Shown here: piece after piece, positions 34,601-46,600 of the stretch
How positions within the stretch are numbered: position 1 is the first letter of the stretch
Layout: the number at the start of each line of letters is the position of its first letter
Source: Scolanthus callimorphus
Lineage: Eukaryota > Cnidaria > Anthozoa > Actiniaria > Edwardsiidae
Assembly: GCA_033964015.1 (NCBI GenBank)
Contig: CM066925.1
Span: forward strand, 13,945,270 to 14,009,269
Length of the DNA: 64,000 nt
Direction: 5' to 3'
Notes under the pieces: generated by a model
The model's database searches: none
Told to the model about the DNA's origin: nothing
Seen by the model: the letters and a program-made list of their open reading frames with translations, nothing else
Translations under genes and position numbers: made by a program

Positions 34601-37600
34601 CAAACGGTGTTTTCGTTGGTTCTTTTTAGCGCGCACGCTGGTGATGGCGCGTTCCGTGGTATATACTTTTATGTACCCATGGCTGAGAGCCAATCAGAAT
34701 TCGAGAAACGCGCGCGTTGTGGTATAATCTCTTATATACCATGGAATGACGTAACAAAGTGGTCAAAATGTTGTGGACTCATGAGGCACAGGCAAGTGGG
34801 TCCTCAGTACACTTTGACTGCTTTATTATGTTATTCCGTCTGTCTGTATGTTATGTCCTTTAATGTACTTATGTTGAGCAAATCTTACTATAGACTGACA
34901 AACTTGGTAATCCGGTGTGCTGTCAGATGCTTAGGGCAATTCCTGGGAACAAGCCAGTAGCAGTAAGTGAATTTTTGTCACAAAAGGGAACATCAGATCC
35001 ACCACATTCCTTTCTGAGAGTAAACATTACAGCTGTGGTAGATGTCATGAGGCTTGCCCTTGCAGTAGATGGTTGCATGGCTAGAAATCTATTAAGTAAT
35101 TAGTAGTATTGTATTTTGGAACTCATTTTTTGAGGGGTTAAAATTAGATTGTCTTCGTTGGTGGAAATAAAACATCTATTTGCAACAAAAATTTATTATT
35201 TCAAACAATGCCAAATAAATATAAATATTTTTGGTCAATTACTTTTTTTTTTTTTTAATCCTCTCCAACCTGTCTATTAGGTGTCATGTCTAGCTGTACT
35301 GGAAAATCTTACACAGTTGGCAGTTGGCTTTGTTGATGGTAGCGTCATGGTTTACAGAGGAGACATTACCAGAGACAGGTAATTGACATAGAGCAGATTT
35401 TGTATGACTGTGAAAAGTGCTGCAGCAAAGTTGTACCATGCCGCAACCATGACCATGCCACAACTACGTGATTTCAGCAGGCGAGGTTCTGTCCTGCGAC
35501 AGTGCTGTGCCATGTCGTGGCACTTTTCACAGACATACATTCTGCTCTACTATTACAGTCATCAGCAACTTTCTTTATTTTTTTGCAGCATGTTTTTGTC
35601 CAACCTACAAAAGAAGAATGTGACCCTTCCCATGGTCCTTTGCACCAACACAAATCCTTCTTAGAATGCATCCATTAAGCAGATTATGACTTCTGACAGA
35701 ATAAAATTTTAATTCCTAGCACAAAACAATTAGAATGTGCCCTTGGCTTTGCAGGGAATAAATAAAATGTCATAGCCTGCTTTAATATATACAGGGACAC
35801 ACGTCCCTGATATATACCACTGTTCAGTAATATAATTCATGAAAGTCTCATACCATACTTAATAATTTGATTTTTTTCTAGGCACAGCAAACAACGTTTG
35901 TTACATCAGGACAAACACCCCGTAACAGGTGATGCTCACTGTTATGTTGCAGTCACAAAAGGATCTGCACCCCTGTATTCCAGGGTGGGTGCCTTAGTAC
36001 TGGAGCAAAATTCCAAGGCTGGGCCTTCCCAAAAATATGGAATTCTAGGTTTGGCTATTAAGCATATTTTCCAGGGTGGTTCTGAGAAATTTTCCATGGT
36101 GGGTGATTGAAATTGGCAGCCTCATCACAGGGGTGCAGATTTTTTTGCAACTTCCCAATTGTAGTGTGACTGAATAATAGACATACACTCTTTGCAAGTG
36201 TATGAAAATCGATTTTGCCCATTTCAAATTCTCATGAGTATGTTTGTGGATTTCTTCAGACCTTTTCAATTTCTGCATGATATGCAACAATTGTGATTAA
36301 GAAACTTAAAACTCTGAGCAATGAGCGGCCAAAATCAGGTTACAGAAAAGTATAGACTGAGTCTATTAAAAAGATTTTAGTTTCTTTTAAAACGTCGAGC
36401 AATGAGCAGCCAAAAATCATTCTGTAACCTCATTTTTGACTGCTTGTTTACAAAATTGCTCAAACTTCTATGACAAGTCCTCTTAAAGTGCATATCACCC
36501 CTGAAAAGAGCGAAATGGGAGAAATTCTACTCATCTCAAGCTTTTAATTGATGTATGTACGTGAGATTTGGATAAAACCCCAGCTCAGTGAGTGCAGTCA
36601 AAAGTAGCCGATTTTGCCCTTTTGGTCACCCTTTGGTAAACAGGCTGATAATGGGATTACCGGGTCGAGCTTACTTGTGACGTGCCTGGAGGTATTGTTT
36701 TCAGCTGTCACTCAAATGTAGATTCAGAGAGAATTGCACTACAGTATATAATTTTCCACAGATGCACAATTAGAGAAACTTATTTTTGTATGCTTGTCAA
36801 CATCTATACACGCAAATTATTTCGTATTTTGAATGTTTGAAATGTTTTTTCGCCACTATGGTTTTAACAATACCTCTCGCCACGTCATTCGACCCAGACC
36901 CTTTTTAGCGCGGCCTTCTTCGTCGAAGGAAATAATAAAAAAAAAAATCTGTAAAATATTCATTTTTCAATAAAATTAAAAACAGTTTTCGGGAAGTTAC
37001 CTCTAATGTCCTATACTATTTGTCCCATTTCGCTCTTTTCAAGGGTGATATGCACTTTAAAGGGGCTCTTGCACGCCGCTTAATATTGGTCCACCATGGA
37101 CATAAAAAGTAAAATTGTTACCACGAAAACTCATGGACATTTGCCCGTAGTAATCAAAAGAGTCCTCCAGATTGATAGAAAAACCTTTCAAGTGTAAGAC
37201 AAATGCAATTCTAGGTTGTTTTGACCTGTTATCAAGAGGATGGAATTGGATTGTGATTTGAGCCATTTTCTTGTTAGAGAAGTGAACAGAAAGCGTGTGA
37301 GAGCCCCTTTAAGTCTTTTGTCTTTTGTAGGACTGGCATATCGACAGACTGCAGGCACCACCATTTTATTTGTTGTCACGTTGGAAACAGTTCTCTCTTA
37401 TAACTTGTCTGCCAAAGACCACAGGGTATTGTATATAATGGACAATTGAAATACTTTAATGTGTTTATGTGAGCGAGTTTTCAAGATCTGTGTAACAATT
37501 AAGGTAATTCCCCTAAAATAAAACTTGTCGTAGAATTTTTTTCTTAATTTGTCTATTTACTATTTAGTATATAAGGAATGAAAATATGAAATAAAAAGAG

Positions 37601-40600
37601 GGGGTGCCCATGCTCGTTTAGAAACTGTGATGGCGCAAACACACCCCATTTTTAGTGCCTGAGGGCTATTTTGGGAAGGAATACGTGAAACAAGAAAATT
37701 GTGATAAAACGCTCACTAATGAAGCAATCCAGTTCGCTTGCAAGTTTGAACAGAACTGTTGGATGCTTCACTACCTAGGACGAACATTGGAATGTTTAAT
37801 TTTCAATGTGTGTTGACGCTACTCTTGAAAATGTGCAAAAATGTGCGCACCGCTCGTGATTATTTGAGAGTCTTTGGTATCTCATTTTGGGGCTTTTTAT
37901 GACGATAGCTCAAAAACTTGTTGTGGAAATTTCTTTAAACTTTTTTTATAACAGGGGAATGATAGTTTTATCAAAATGGTAAAATAAAAAATGGGGGTGC
38001 CCAATCTTGTTTTCGCGCAATATCCCAAAAAGCGACTTTTCTTGGTGTTTCTCGCTCAAATGGGGATATTTAGATTGCGCGCGCGCACTCGATTGCGTCA
38101 TTTTCGAACGAATTGATCGCGCGTCCGTGCGCAGAACAGCGTGCGCCGTGCAAAACAGGGGAATAACCTTAAGTTAGTTGCTGTTCAAGGATCATTCCAG
38201 CATTAGCCTCTTTGCAGCCACTTGTGTGTCGCTCATTTCACTAGACACACAAGTTGTTGATTATGAGGCTATTTTAGCTTAAGCTACAGGGGAAATTCAT
38301 GTAGGTTCAATTCACCAGGGGCTCACATTGTACCTGATACCACTGTTCTGTACCATTGCCTGTTGTCTAGAATTATTTCATCAAGTAAAACTTTTTGAGG
38401 TAAGAACGTTCCCTCTCCAATTTATATGCTTGACAGATGGGAGTCAGTTTAGGGCCTGAAGCAAACTCATACATGTACATAGAATTATGAATTTAAAGTG
38501 AGTTTTTTATATTATGTTATTTTTCCAGGACTTATTAGATACACATGGCTGTTCTCTGCACTGTGCTGTAGTTAGTGATGCATCCCAAGAACAACAATAT
38601 ATTGTTGCAAGAAACGAAGTAAGTATTCTTACAAATGGTCCATGCTTAGCTGTGCCTATATCCAGGTCTGGAAGCACTTGGATAGCTGAGAGAGCATAAT
38701 GGTTTTCATTAAGTCTTTTTTCTTGTTCTAGGCATTGTATTTTTACCAGCCAGATGGGAGGGGGCCATGCCTAGCATTTGAAGGTAACATGGACCTGTGA
38801 GCTTTTTGTACTTTCTCTTGTAATCTGGTCTCTGCCCCAAATGTCCCATACTAGACAATTCTAGAATGAACATATACATTGCTACAGTATTGACTATTTT
38901 CAATATTATTTATTATTATATATTGTAGAATTTTTATCACTGCTTTTATGTAAACCAGTGGCTCTTGCTGATAGAACCACCGTGCTTAAATAAAAACTTT
39001 ACTACTACTACTATTAGTTCAGAACTTAAGTGTGGACTTCCATTGAGGCCATAAGCAGAAATAAGGTTTGGAGTTCATGACAAAGCAGTTTCAGTGGGGT
39101 GATAAAAAAAATCGGTCATATATTGCTTGATTCTGCAAAGTGTAAACCCTACATAGCAATATTATTGGATGAGGTTGAGCATGACATTTTGAGTTAGCAA
39201 AACCGAGGCCTGTGTTATCTGCCAAAGCTGAAGGCTTCATGCCAAGTTTTGCTCTCGTCAATCAGATTTGCAAAAGTGAGTTCAATAATAATTATTATTA
39301 CCAGTGTTCGTTTGGTCTTGCCAGATGGATGCTCTTGCCAAAATATGAACCACGCCTTGTCCAATCTTGCCTTGATATTTTACCGAATCTATCCAAATTC
39401 GCCCGATTATATCAAATTAGTATCAGTATAGATCAAATGGTGTGTGTACATGTATCCTGTTCTCTCCAGGAGATAAGCAAATGATTTACTGGTTCCGTGG
39501 TTACTTGGTAGTTGTCAGTCGAGATACCAAGCTACAAATGACAGCATCTGGGTAAGTACAACACAAAAACATCCATCACTCTATAGTAGTGTGGAATAGC
39601 GTAGAAGGGAAGAATACGTGAACTGTTTTGGGGTGATTTCTAGGCCAAAGTTCTTCAGAAGTAATTTGATCCAAACTACTCTTTTTTATTATTGAGTTTC
39701 GTCTCGGTCTTGACATTGCGTCTGAGTTAAAAAAATAATATATAACGTCCGTAAATCGAGGGGAATTAATAATATACACACCCTTAGAGCGGATTTCACA
39801 TGACTGTCAAGACTTGTTATGTAATTGTGATTGCTTTGCGTTCTCATTGGCTACTCGTTTTTCTCAGCCAATCAAATTCTGTAGTAATTACAATTGTGTA
39901 ATTACTTAGTAATTGGTTCCGCTTGAAATTGGCTGAGAAAAAAGCCATTTAGGAGCAAGTTATGATTTCTCTCGATTCTGATTGGCTAGTGATTGCTCAA
40001 TTGCAATTGTTTTCACGACAGTCATGTGAAAACAGCTCTATTGTAGTGAGCAATTTGTCAACAGTGTCAAAATCCCAGATGATTGTTGAAAACTAAACGC
40101 AAAGTAATATTGCCAAGAGAGAGGATGCAGGCACTCTAAAAAAGTGCAATTTTTTATGTTCTTTTTGTCTGTGACTGTTTATTAGGACAACTTCACAGCC
40201 AAAAGTAGCCAACATCATTACAGTGTATGATATACAGAATAAATTTATAGGTGAGTCAGCAGCAGTCAGGCTGTGAAGTAAGTGTGCCGTGAAACAAATT
40301 GGGAGCCAGCTCGTTGTCTCCCAGGAGAGGCTCTGGTTCAGCCATTTGAGGGCTTTCGCCGATTGGGTGATTTCAAACACTGTACATCCGCAGAAAGTTC
40401 TTTCTCTCAACGGCTCTGAATCAAAACCATTCTAGGACCCAGAGCTCCCAGGCCCATTCTCGTACCCAGAGCTCCCCGGCTCGCTCCTCGCAGGGGAGGC
40501 TCTTGTGACATCCATTTGAGGAGGTGCATGCGCTTAAAGGTCTTTCTCTCAACGGCTCTATATCAAATCTCGCGCATGCATCAGTGGCTGTCACCAGAGC

Positions 40601-43600
40601 CTCCCCCGCGAGAAGACGAGCCGGGGAGCTCTGGGTAAGAAAAAGTCCCAGGCCCATTACATCGCGGGGTGGCTCTGGTGACAGCCATTGACGCATGCGT
40701 GAGATTTGATACAGAGCCGTTGAGAGAAACAACTTTCTGTGAATGCCCCAACATTCAAAATCAGCCAATCAACGGAGGCTCTCAAATTAACGGATGTCCC
40801 CAGAACCTCTCCTGCGAGCAGACGAGCCGCGATGCTTTGGGTACGAGAGCATATCAAACCTCACGCATTCATGAATGACTGTCACAAGAGTCTAGCCTGC
40901 GAGGGAGAGCTCAGGTGAGTGTTGCTTTCCATTACCCTTTCCCTTCTTTATGCACTTGCTTCGCGGGATGGTAACATCATTCAGGGGCGTAGCCAGGGGG
41001 GTTCCAGAGGGGGCCGGGCCCCCCCTTTCTCGGAAATTTTCCCTTACATTTACTGTATTTGCTGGAGGAAATTTGAGCATTTTCGTCCCATGTTTTCACT
41101 ATCCCCCCCCCCCCCCTTCAGAAATTTCTGGCTACGCCGCTTTGGGAGAAAACTTTGTTTTCATTCTTTTGAAATTTAAACCATTTCTTTCTTATGTGTA
41201 TTGTAGTCATGTCGTTGTTGATACTAATGTATTTCCCGTTTATTTCACTGACAGCCTTCACCGGGACTTTCCCTGGTGTGATAGAAGTCTTGTGCGAATG
41301 GGGGAATCTGTTCGTGCTTACAATGGATAAACGGGTTTGTATTGAAGAGTCCCTTTAGTTGCTTCGTAAATACTTGGTGTACCTATGTCCCATGACCCCT
41401 GAACCGTTTTCTATGCTAAAGGATGGTGCAATGGGCTATAAGTGCGCGCACTCTCTATTTTTTGAGAAATGCCTTTTGGAATGTAACAACTACCAGGATG
41501 CAACGCGCGCATACAAGGCTGTTGATTCGTGAAATGTAACACAAGTACCGACATGCAGCGCGCGCGTTAACTACAGCTGGAACGATTCCAAACAAAACAT
41601 ACAGCCATTTTAATTAACTGTATAACGAAATATTTGATAGCCTGCGAAAGCCGACACCACTTAGCGATCGCCGAAAAGACTGTCATAAAGAAGTCTGGGT
41701 CAAAATACGTCATCAGTATGGAATGTTTTGCTTGAGCGCGCAGACGCCTGTTTGCGAGTCTCTTTCGACGAGCGCTAAGTTGTGTATTCTTATACATGTT
41801 TGACATAATTCTACGTATTTGAAAAAATAAAAAAATCTTGCATTAATGTATCAGTCAATTCCAGCGCTGACCATGCCCCCCCCGGGCAACCCCCGGGATT
41901 TTGGTCATTTCTAAAAATAAAACTGAAAATTCCCCGCCCCCGGGCTAGCAAAAATGCAAAATACCCCACGGCGGGGAACACAAAAAGCGGAAAAATGCCC
42001 CGCCCCCGGACGAGAAAAAGACGGTAAGATTCCATCGACTCTGCGTGACAAAGCTTCACAACAAAAACTTCAACTCCATTTATACTGTCCGAGCATTTAT
42101 AATTCGTTTCAGTAAATGTACTTTAGTTTTCTCGTCTTTGAACGAGTTCTCATTTCACTGAAAGTGAGACAAAATATAAATAAAGAAGTCTAAGGTATTA
42201 GTACAATATCGGTAGACATTCCTAGGCGGCCATTCGCCGTTGTAGCCATTTCTGCAAATTGTCTCCGGAATCTCTCAATGCGAAATTTACCTTTTTTCTA
42301 TTTGCAGAGCAACTATTTCACAGTTATGTTACTTGACTTTTTGCGAAATTGGAACTCTTTTATAGTGTCAATTCATTTTTATGTTTTTCCACTGAGACGA
42401 AATTGCGAAATCTGTTTCTTCTCTATAGAAGACGTTAACTGCGAAATGTGCAAATGTGTCTTCCCCAAACGTGGTGTATACGGGCCATGCTCTGCATTAT
42501 ATTTTATGTGGCGTTATTTTCTGTAACTGGGACTTTGTAACTGCCAAACAATAGTTATTGTAACTGGTGTTGTAGTTCGCAAAACCCGACGCGCTTGAGA
42601 TGAGAAAACCAAAATTCCCCACCCCCCTCCCCCGGGAAAAACAATTCCCGACCCTGGGGCCAGCAAAATTTTCAAAATTCCCCACCCCAGGGAAGGCAGT
42701 GGTGCGCAAATGCCCCACGGTGTCCCGGGGGGGGGATGGTCACCGCTGGAATTGACTGATACATAACCGTAACGATAACTTTTGCGCATCTTTGTCTTGT
42801 TAGATATTTCAACTGGAGGAGAAAGCCACCCAAACCAAGTTAGAAATCTTGTTCAAGAAGAACTTGTACGCTATGGCAATAAGGTTGGTATGATATGAAG
42901 AATAACAAAGTCCCTGAAGTCGACGCCTTCAAGAAAATTATGTTCTAATGTTCCTGGGCTTTCATTCCGAGTTGTGTTCCCAATAGACAAAATCGGCTAA
43001 CTCGGTGACCTCTGGTCACGTGACCTGAATTGGGTACCAAATCAAAACAAACATGGCGGATTGCTACACGTGCTGAATGTTACAAACACGGATTGTTGCA
43101 ATTACGTTCGAAATGCCTCATTTCTGCTGCGCAGGACGTTGCGAAAACATTTCTAATGTTCACAAGGATCTCTCCTTTCATGGACTGCCTATCGGAAAGG
43201 GCCAGAAGCATTTGCTGAATAAATGGCTGAATCGAATGCATCGCAACAACGACTACTTCAAACCAACCAAGTACTCGAAAATTTGTAGCGCACACTTCTT
43301 GCGTAAAGATTTCATTAACCCTGATGCTTCCAAACGACGATTAAAACCTCACGCAGTCCCTTCTCAATTTGCCTGGACGAAAGATACCCCGCAAGATGAA
43401 AGTGAAGAAGATGAAGAAGAAGTTCGACCAGCTGTTCGGAAGCTCGAAGCTTTCAGACAAGAACAAGACGAAGCCACCGATACGGCATCGGAGGGTGAAG
43501 GTGACTTGATTACTTATTTCGATAAAATACTTATATCGAAAAAAACCCAAACGTTTGATGATGATTTTTGCAGTGAATTACAGGGAAGTCGTGTAAATAG

Positions 43601-46600
43601 AATGCCCTGTTCGCATAAATTCTCAGTTTCTCATCTGCTGTCGAAATGCACAACACTACAGAAAGAGAAAAAGTTGTTTACACATTTCACTGGTTTCAAT
43701 TCGCATGAAGAATTTATCAATACCTTGAACTTTATAATGCCTGACTTAGACAGGAAAAGACTGATTTATTGGGACAGTGCGGCAGGAAAATCCCGAGTTA
43801 TTGACACGGAAAAGCTCTTTGAGCAGGAAGACAACCAAGGCTTGGCCAACGACTCAGGAGGCGAAAGTGCAGACGAAGAAAACCCTGCTGACCCCGCTGC
43901 TGACACAAGTAATAAGACTAGACCAACCGCTCATAAACTACCAGTTGAAGATGAATACCTTCTCGTTCTCATGAAACTTCGAATGGGCCTAGCCAATACT
44001 GACCTTGCTGAAAGGTTTGGGGTAGCTGAGAGCACAGTAACAAACATTTTTCTCACATGGACAAATTACATTTATATTTTGGTTGGTTCTCTTAAGATGT
44101 GGCCACATAGGAGTGTCATTTTGAAAAACAGCCCTAAAGACTTTCTTGAGAAATATCCTAATAATATTATCATTGTGGATGCCACTGAACTCCGGGTTCA
44201 AGTGCCAAGTGCCCTACAAAAACACAGTGAGTGTTACAGCAGCTACAAGTCTCACACCACACTGAAGTGTTTAATTGGGGTTGACCCAAATGGAGGTGTC
44301 ATGTTTGTCTCACACTTGTATGAAGGTTCAATCAGTGATAAACAAATAGTGCAAAGGTCTGGGTTTCTTGCTGTACTTCAAAAGAAACTTTATGTAGGAG
44401 ACATCAAAGAAGGGGATGCCATAATGGCTGATAAAGGGTTCGATATTTCTAATGAGTTAGAGAACCTCGGTCTGAATCTTAATATTCCCCCATTCCTGAA
44501 AGATCAGACTGGTTTTGAGGAAGATGATGTGATTAAGACACAAACTGTAGCTGCACATCGAATACATGTCGAGAGGGCTATCGGCAAGATCAGGCGTTTT
44601 CGTATTTTCAGAACAGAAATTCCAGTAACAATGTTTGGAATCATTAATCAGATCTGGTCTGTTGCCTGCTTTCTTTCAAATTTCCAAAATCCTGTGCTAT
44701 AACACAACTTTATTCAGAAGTTGGTAAAACTGCCATAGTAAAATAATGTGAACATCAAAAGGTGGAGCCACGGCCCTCAATATTCGCTGACATAATCAGA
44801 ATTGGAGTTCATAATGGTCCATTTCAGTTATAATGCATGTTAGCTGCATGTGTAAATTGAGCATAAAATTGCACACTAGGTGTACACTAGGTAGTTGTGA
44901 GACATGAAAAAGCTTACTGATTAACAATATGCATGCACATTTATAGCTGGATTGAACCTAGCAACTACAGATATTGTCATTGGCAAGAGAAGCACACATA
45001 ACTAGAAACACAGATTTCTTGGATTGTATAATTCACAAAGTTCTTTTTGTGATTTTTGTGTTGAAGCCCCCAAAGGAAAGGGCTAGACTTCAAAATAGGA
45101 ACAATTCCTGTGGTTTTCATTCCTACAAACTCTTGTAATAAGCAATTTCTAATCATCAAACCGCCTTCTCGCTTCTGTGTGATGTTTGGAAATTTGGCCA
45201 CTAAGGTCAAAGAATTATGAGCAGTAATATTATATTTGATTTTTAAAAACTCATAAGAACTCTTGTTGTGTCACAGAATTTATGCTCAACTTAATATAGA
45301 ATGCTGTGTGAGCCACAAAACACAGCAAAATAAAAAAAATATGAGTGTGGAAAGAGTCTGCACATAGATCTGAAACCTTGGGCATTCATTTATCCATATA
45401 TAGATCAAACGAAAACACATACACAGTGAAACCTAAAACAAAGCTACAGTAAAGAAAAAAAACCATTTACATTTTCAGTTTTAAGTGAACATGAGAGAGC
45501 ATAAATTGAAATTTTAAGACCACAAGAGTGCATGTACCATAACTTAAGGGAACATAAGCTATGTAAAAAAATGTTTATTTACATTCACTTGCATTCCCTA
45601 AAGAAATGTTCACTCGTGTTCACCTTAAGGGGCCGACCATTTAACTCTTGAGGGGGGTGGGCTTTTTTGAAAAAAATTTCCTGCACGGCCCAAAGGGCCG
45701 AAAAAAATTTCCTGCACAGCAAAATGATGACTAAAACCCTTCTTTCTGATTGGAAAAAAAATTCTCAGCGTCTAACAGATGTATAAAAAAAACTTGCACC
45801 GACAAAAAAGCCCCCCCCCCCCCCCCCTCAAAAGTTAAATGGTCTGCCCCTAAGTCACTTGTTTTCACAATTTCTGGATGCTTAGTTCTTTGCTCTACTG
45901 TTAACTTATGTGGGCTATGGTCACTTGTGTTTCTAAAATTTCAAGGAACTGTATCTGAAGGTAGCATTGATGGGCATCAGTCAGACATCCCATCTACTGA
46001 ACTTTCAGTCAGGAATTTCAAGGCATAGCTCATAAAGAACTCCTCTAACTTTGGAAGCAGCTTTTCTGACCAATATTTGTTGTCAAATTTTATCCTGTTC
46101 ACACACATTTCGTTAGAAGTAGACAGATAAACACAAAAGTCACACCATGGTAGGCCGGTAAGTGCTAATTGCCCTTGGACCTGGGCGTAGTACCCAGATG
46201 AATGTTCCTTCTTAAGGAAATAATGCTCTCCAACTCTCTCCAAATAAAAGCTAGCATCATCAGCAGCTTCTTGTAAAGTGTCTGCACGCTTTGAAAATGG
46301 ACATTTGATTTCCAGCAAGCCATACTTGTCAGTCCTGCATGAGGGATCAAAAACCTTACCATCCGGGCTTGCCCCAAGATAGGGTAAAGATGGGTGGATA
46401 GACAGTCCTGCCTCAAAAACTGAGAAGTTTGGTTGGCCTTTTTGCATTTTCCTGGCATAGATTGTTCTTGCTAAGGCTTCTTTAGACTTGCCATGGGCAA
46501 TAGCCAGAACTTTAGACAAATTTTTAGATTGAAAAATGTTTCTTACCATAGCTTCTGATGGCTTCTGCTTGCGAAAATAAATTCGGCCAAAGTTTGAAGC

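Larger units (their letters stand above)
31675..41334 (+). other. VPS11: VPS11 exons 1-14: N-terminal beta-propeller
   Basis: Coding exons: 31675-31689, 31775-31849, 32559-32610, 33288-33409, 34260-34310, 34894-34962, 35281-35378, 35882-35928, 37331-37425, 38529-38618, 38732-38783, 39470-39551, 40186-40250, 41255-41334. Phases chain without a break and encode about residues 1-331. Landmarks are FVDRDLQLTSFKAFEIRVSH, LYQLKQHNIL, EDEAGINPLVRVWNLDK, VGFVDGSVMVYRGDITRDR, DLLDTHGCSLHC, YFYQPDGRGPCLAFEG and WFRGYLVVVSRDTK, each aligned with the same order in animal VPS11. Introns carry MITEs at 33025, 35391, 36487, 37061, 37503, 39787 and 40982; that at 35391 begins only 13 bases after exon 7. Confidence 0.9.

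Noticed and set aside
41567..42059. Minus-strand ORFs of about 80 codons in VPS11 intron 14
   Set aside because: They overlap MITE ends and C/G-rich transposon termini, with no domain or splice logic.
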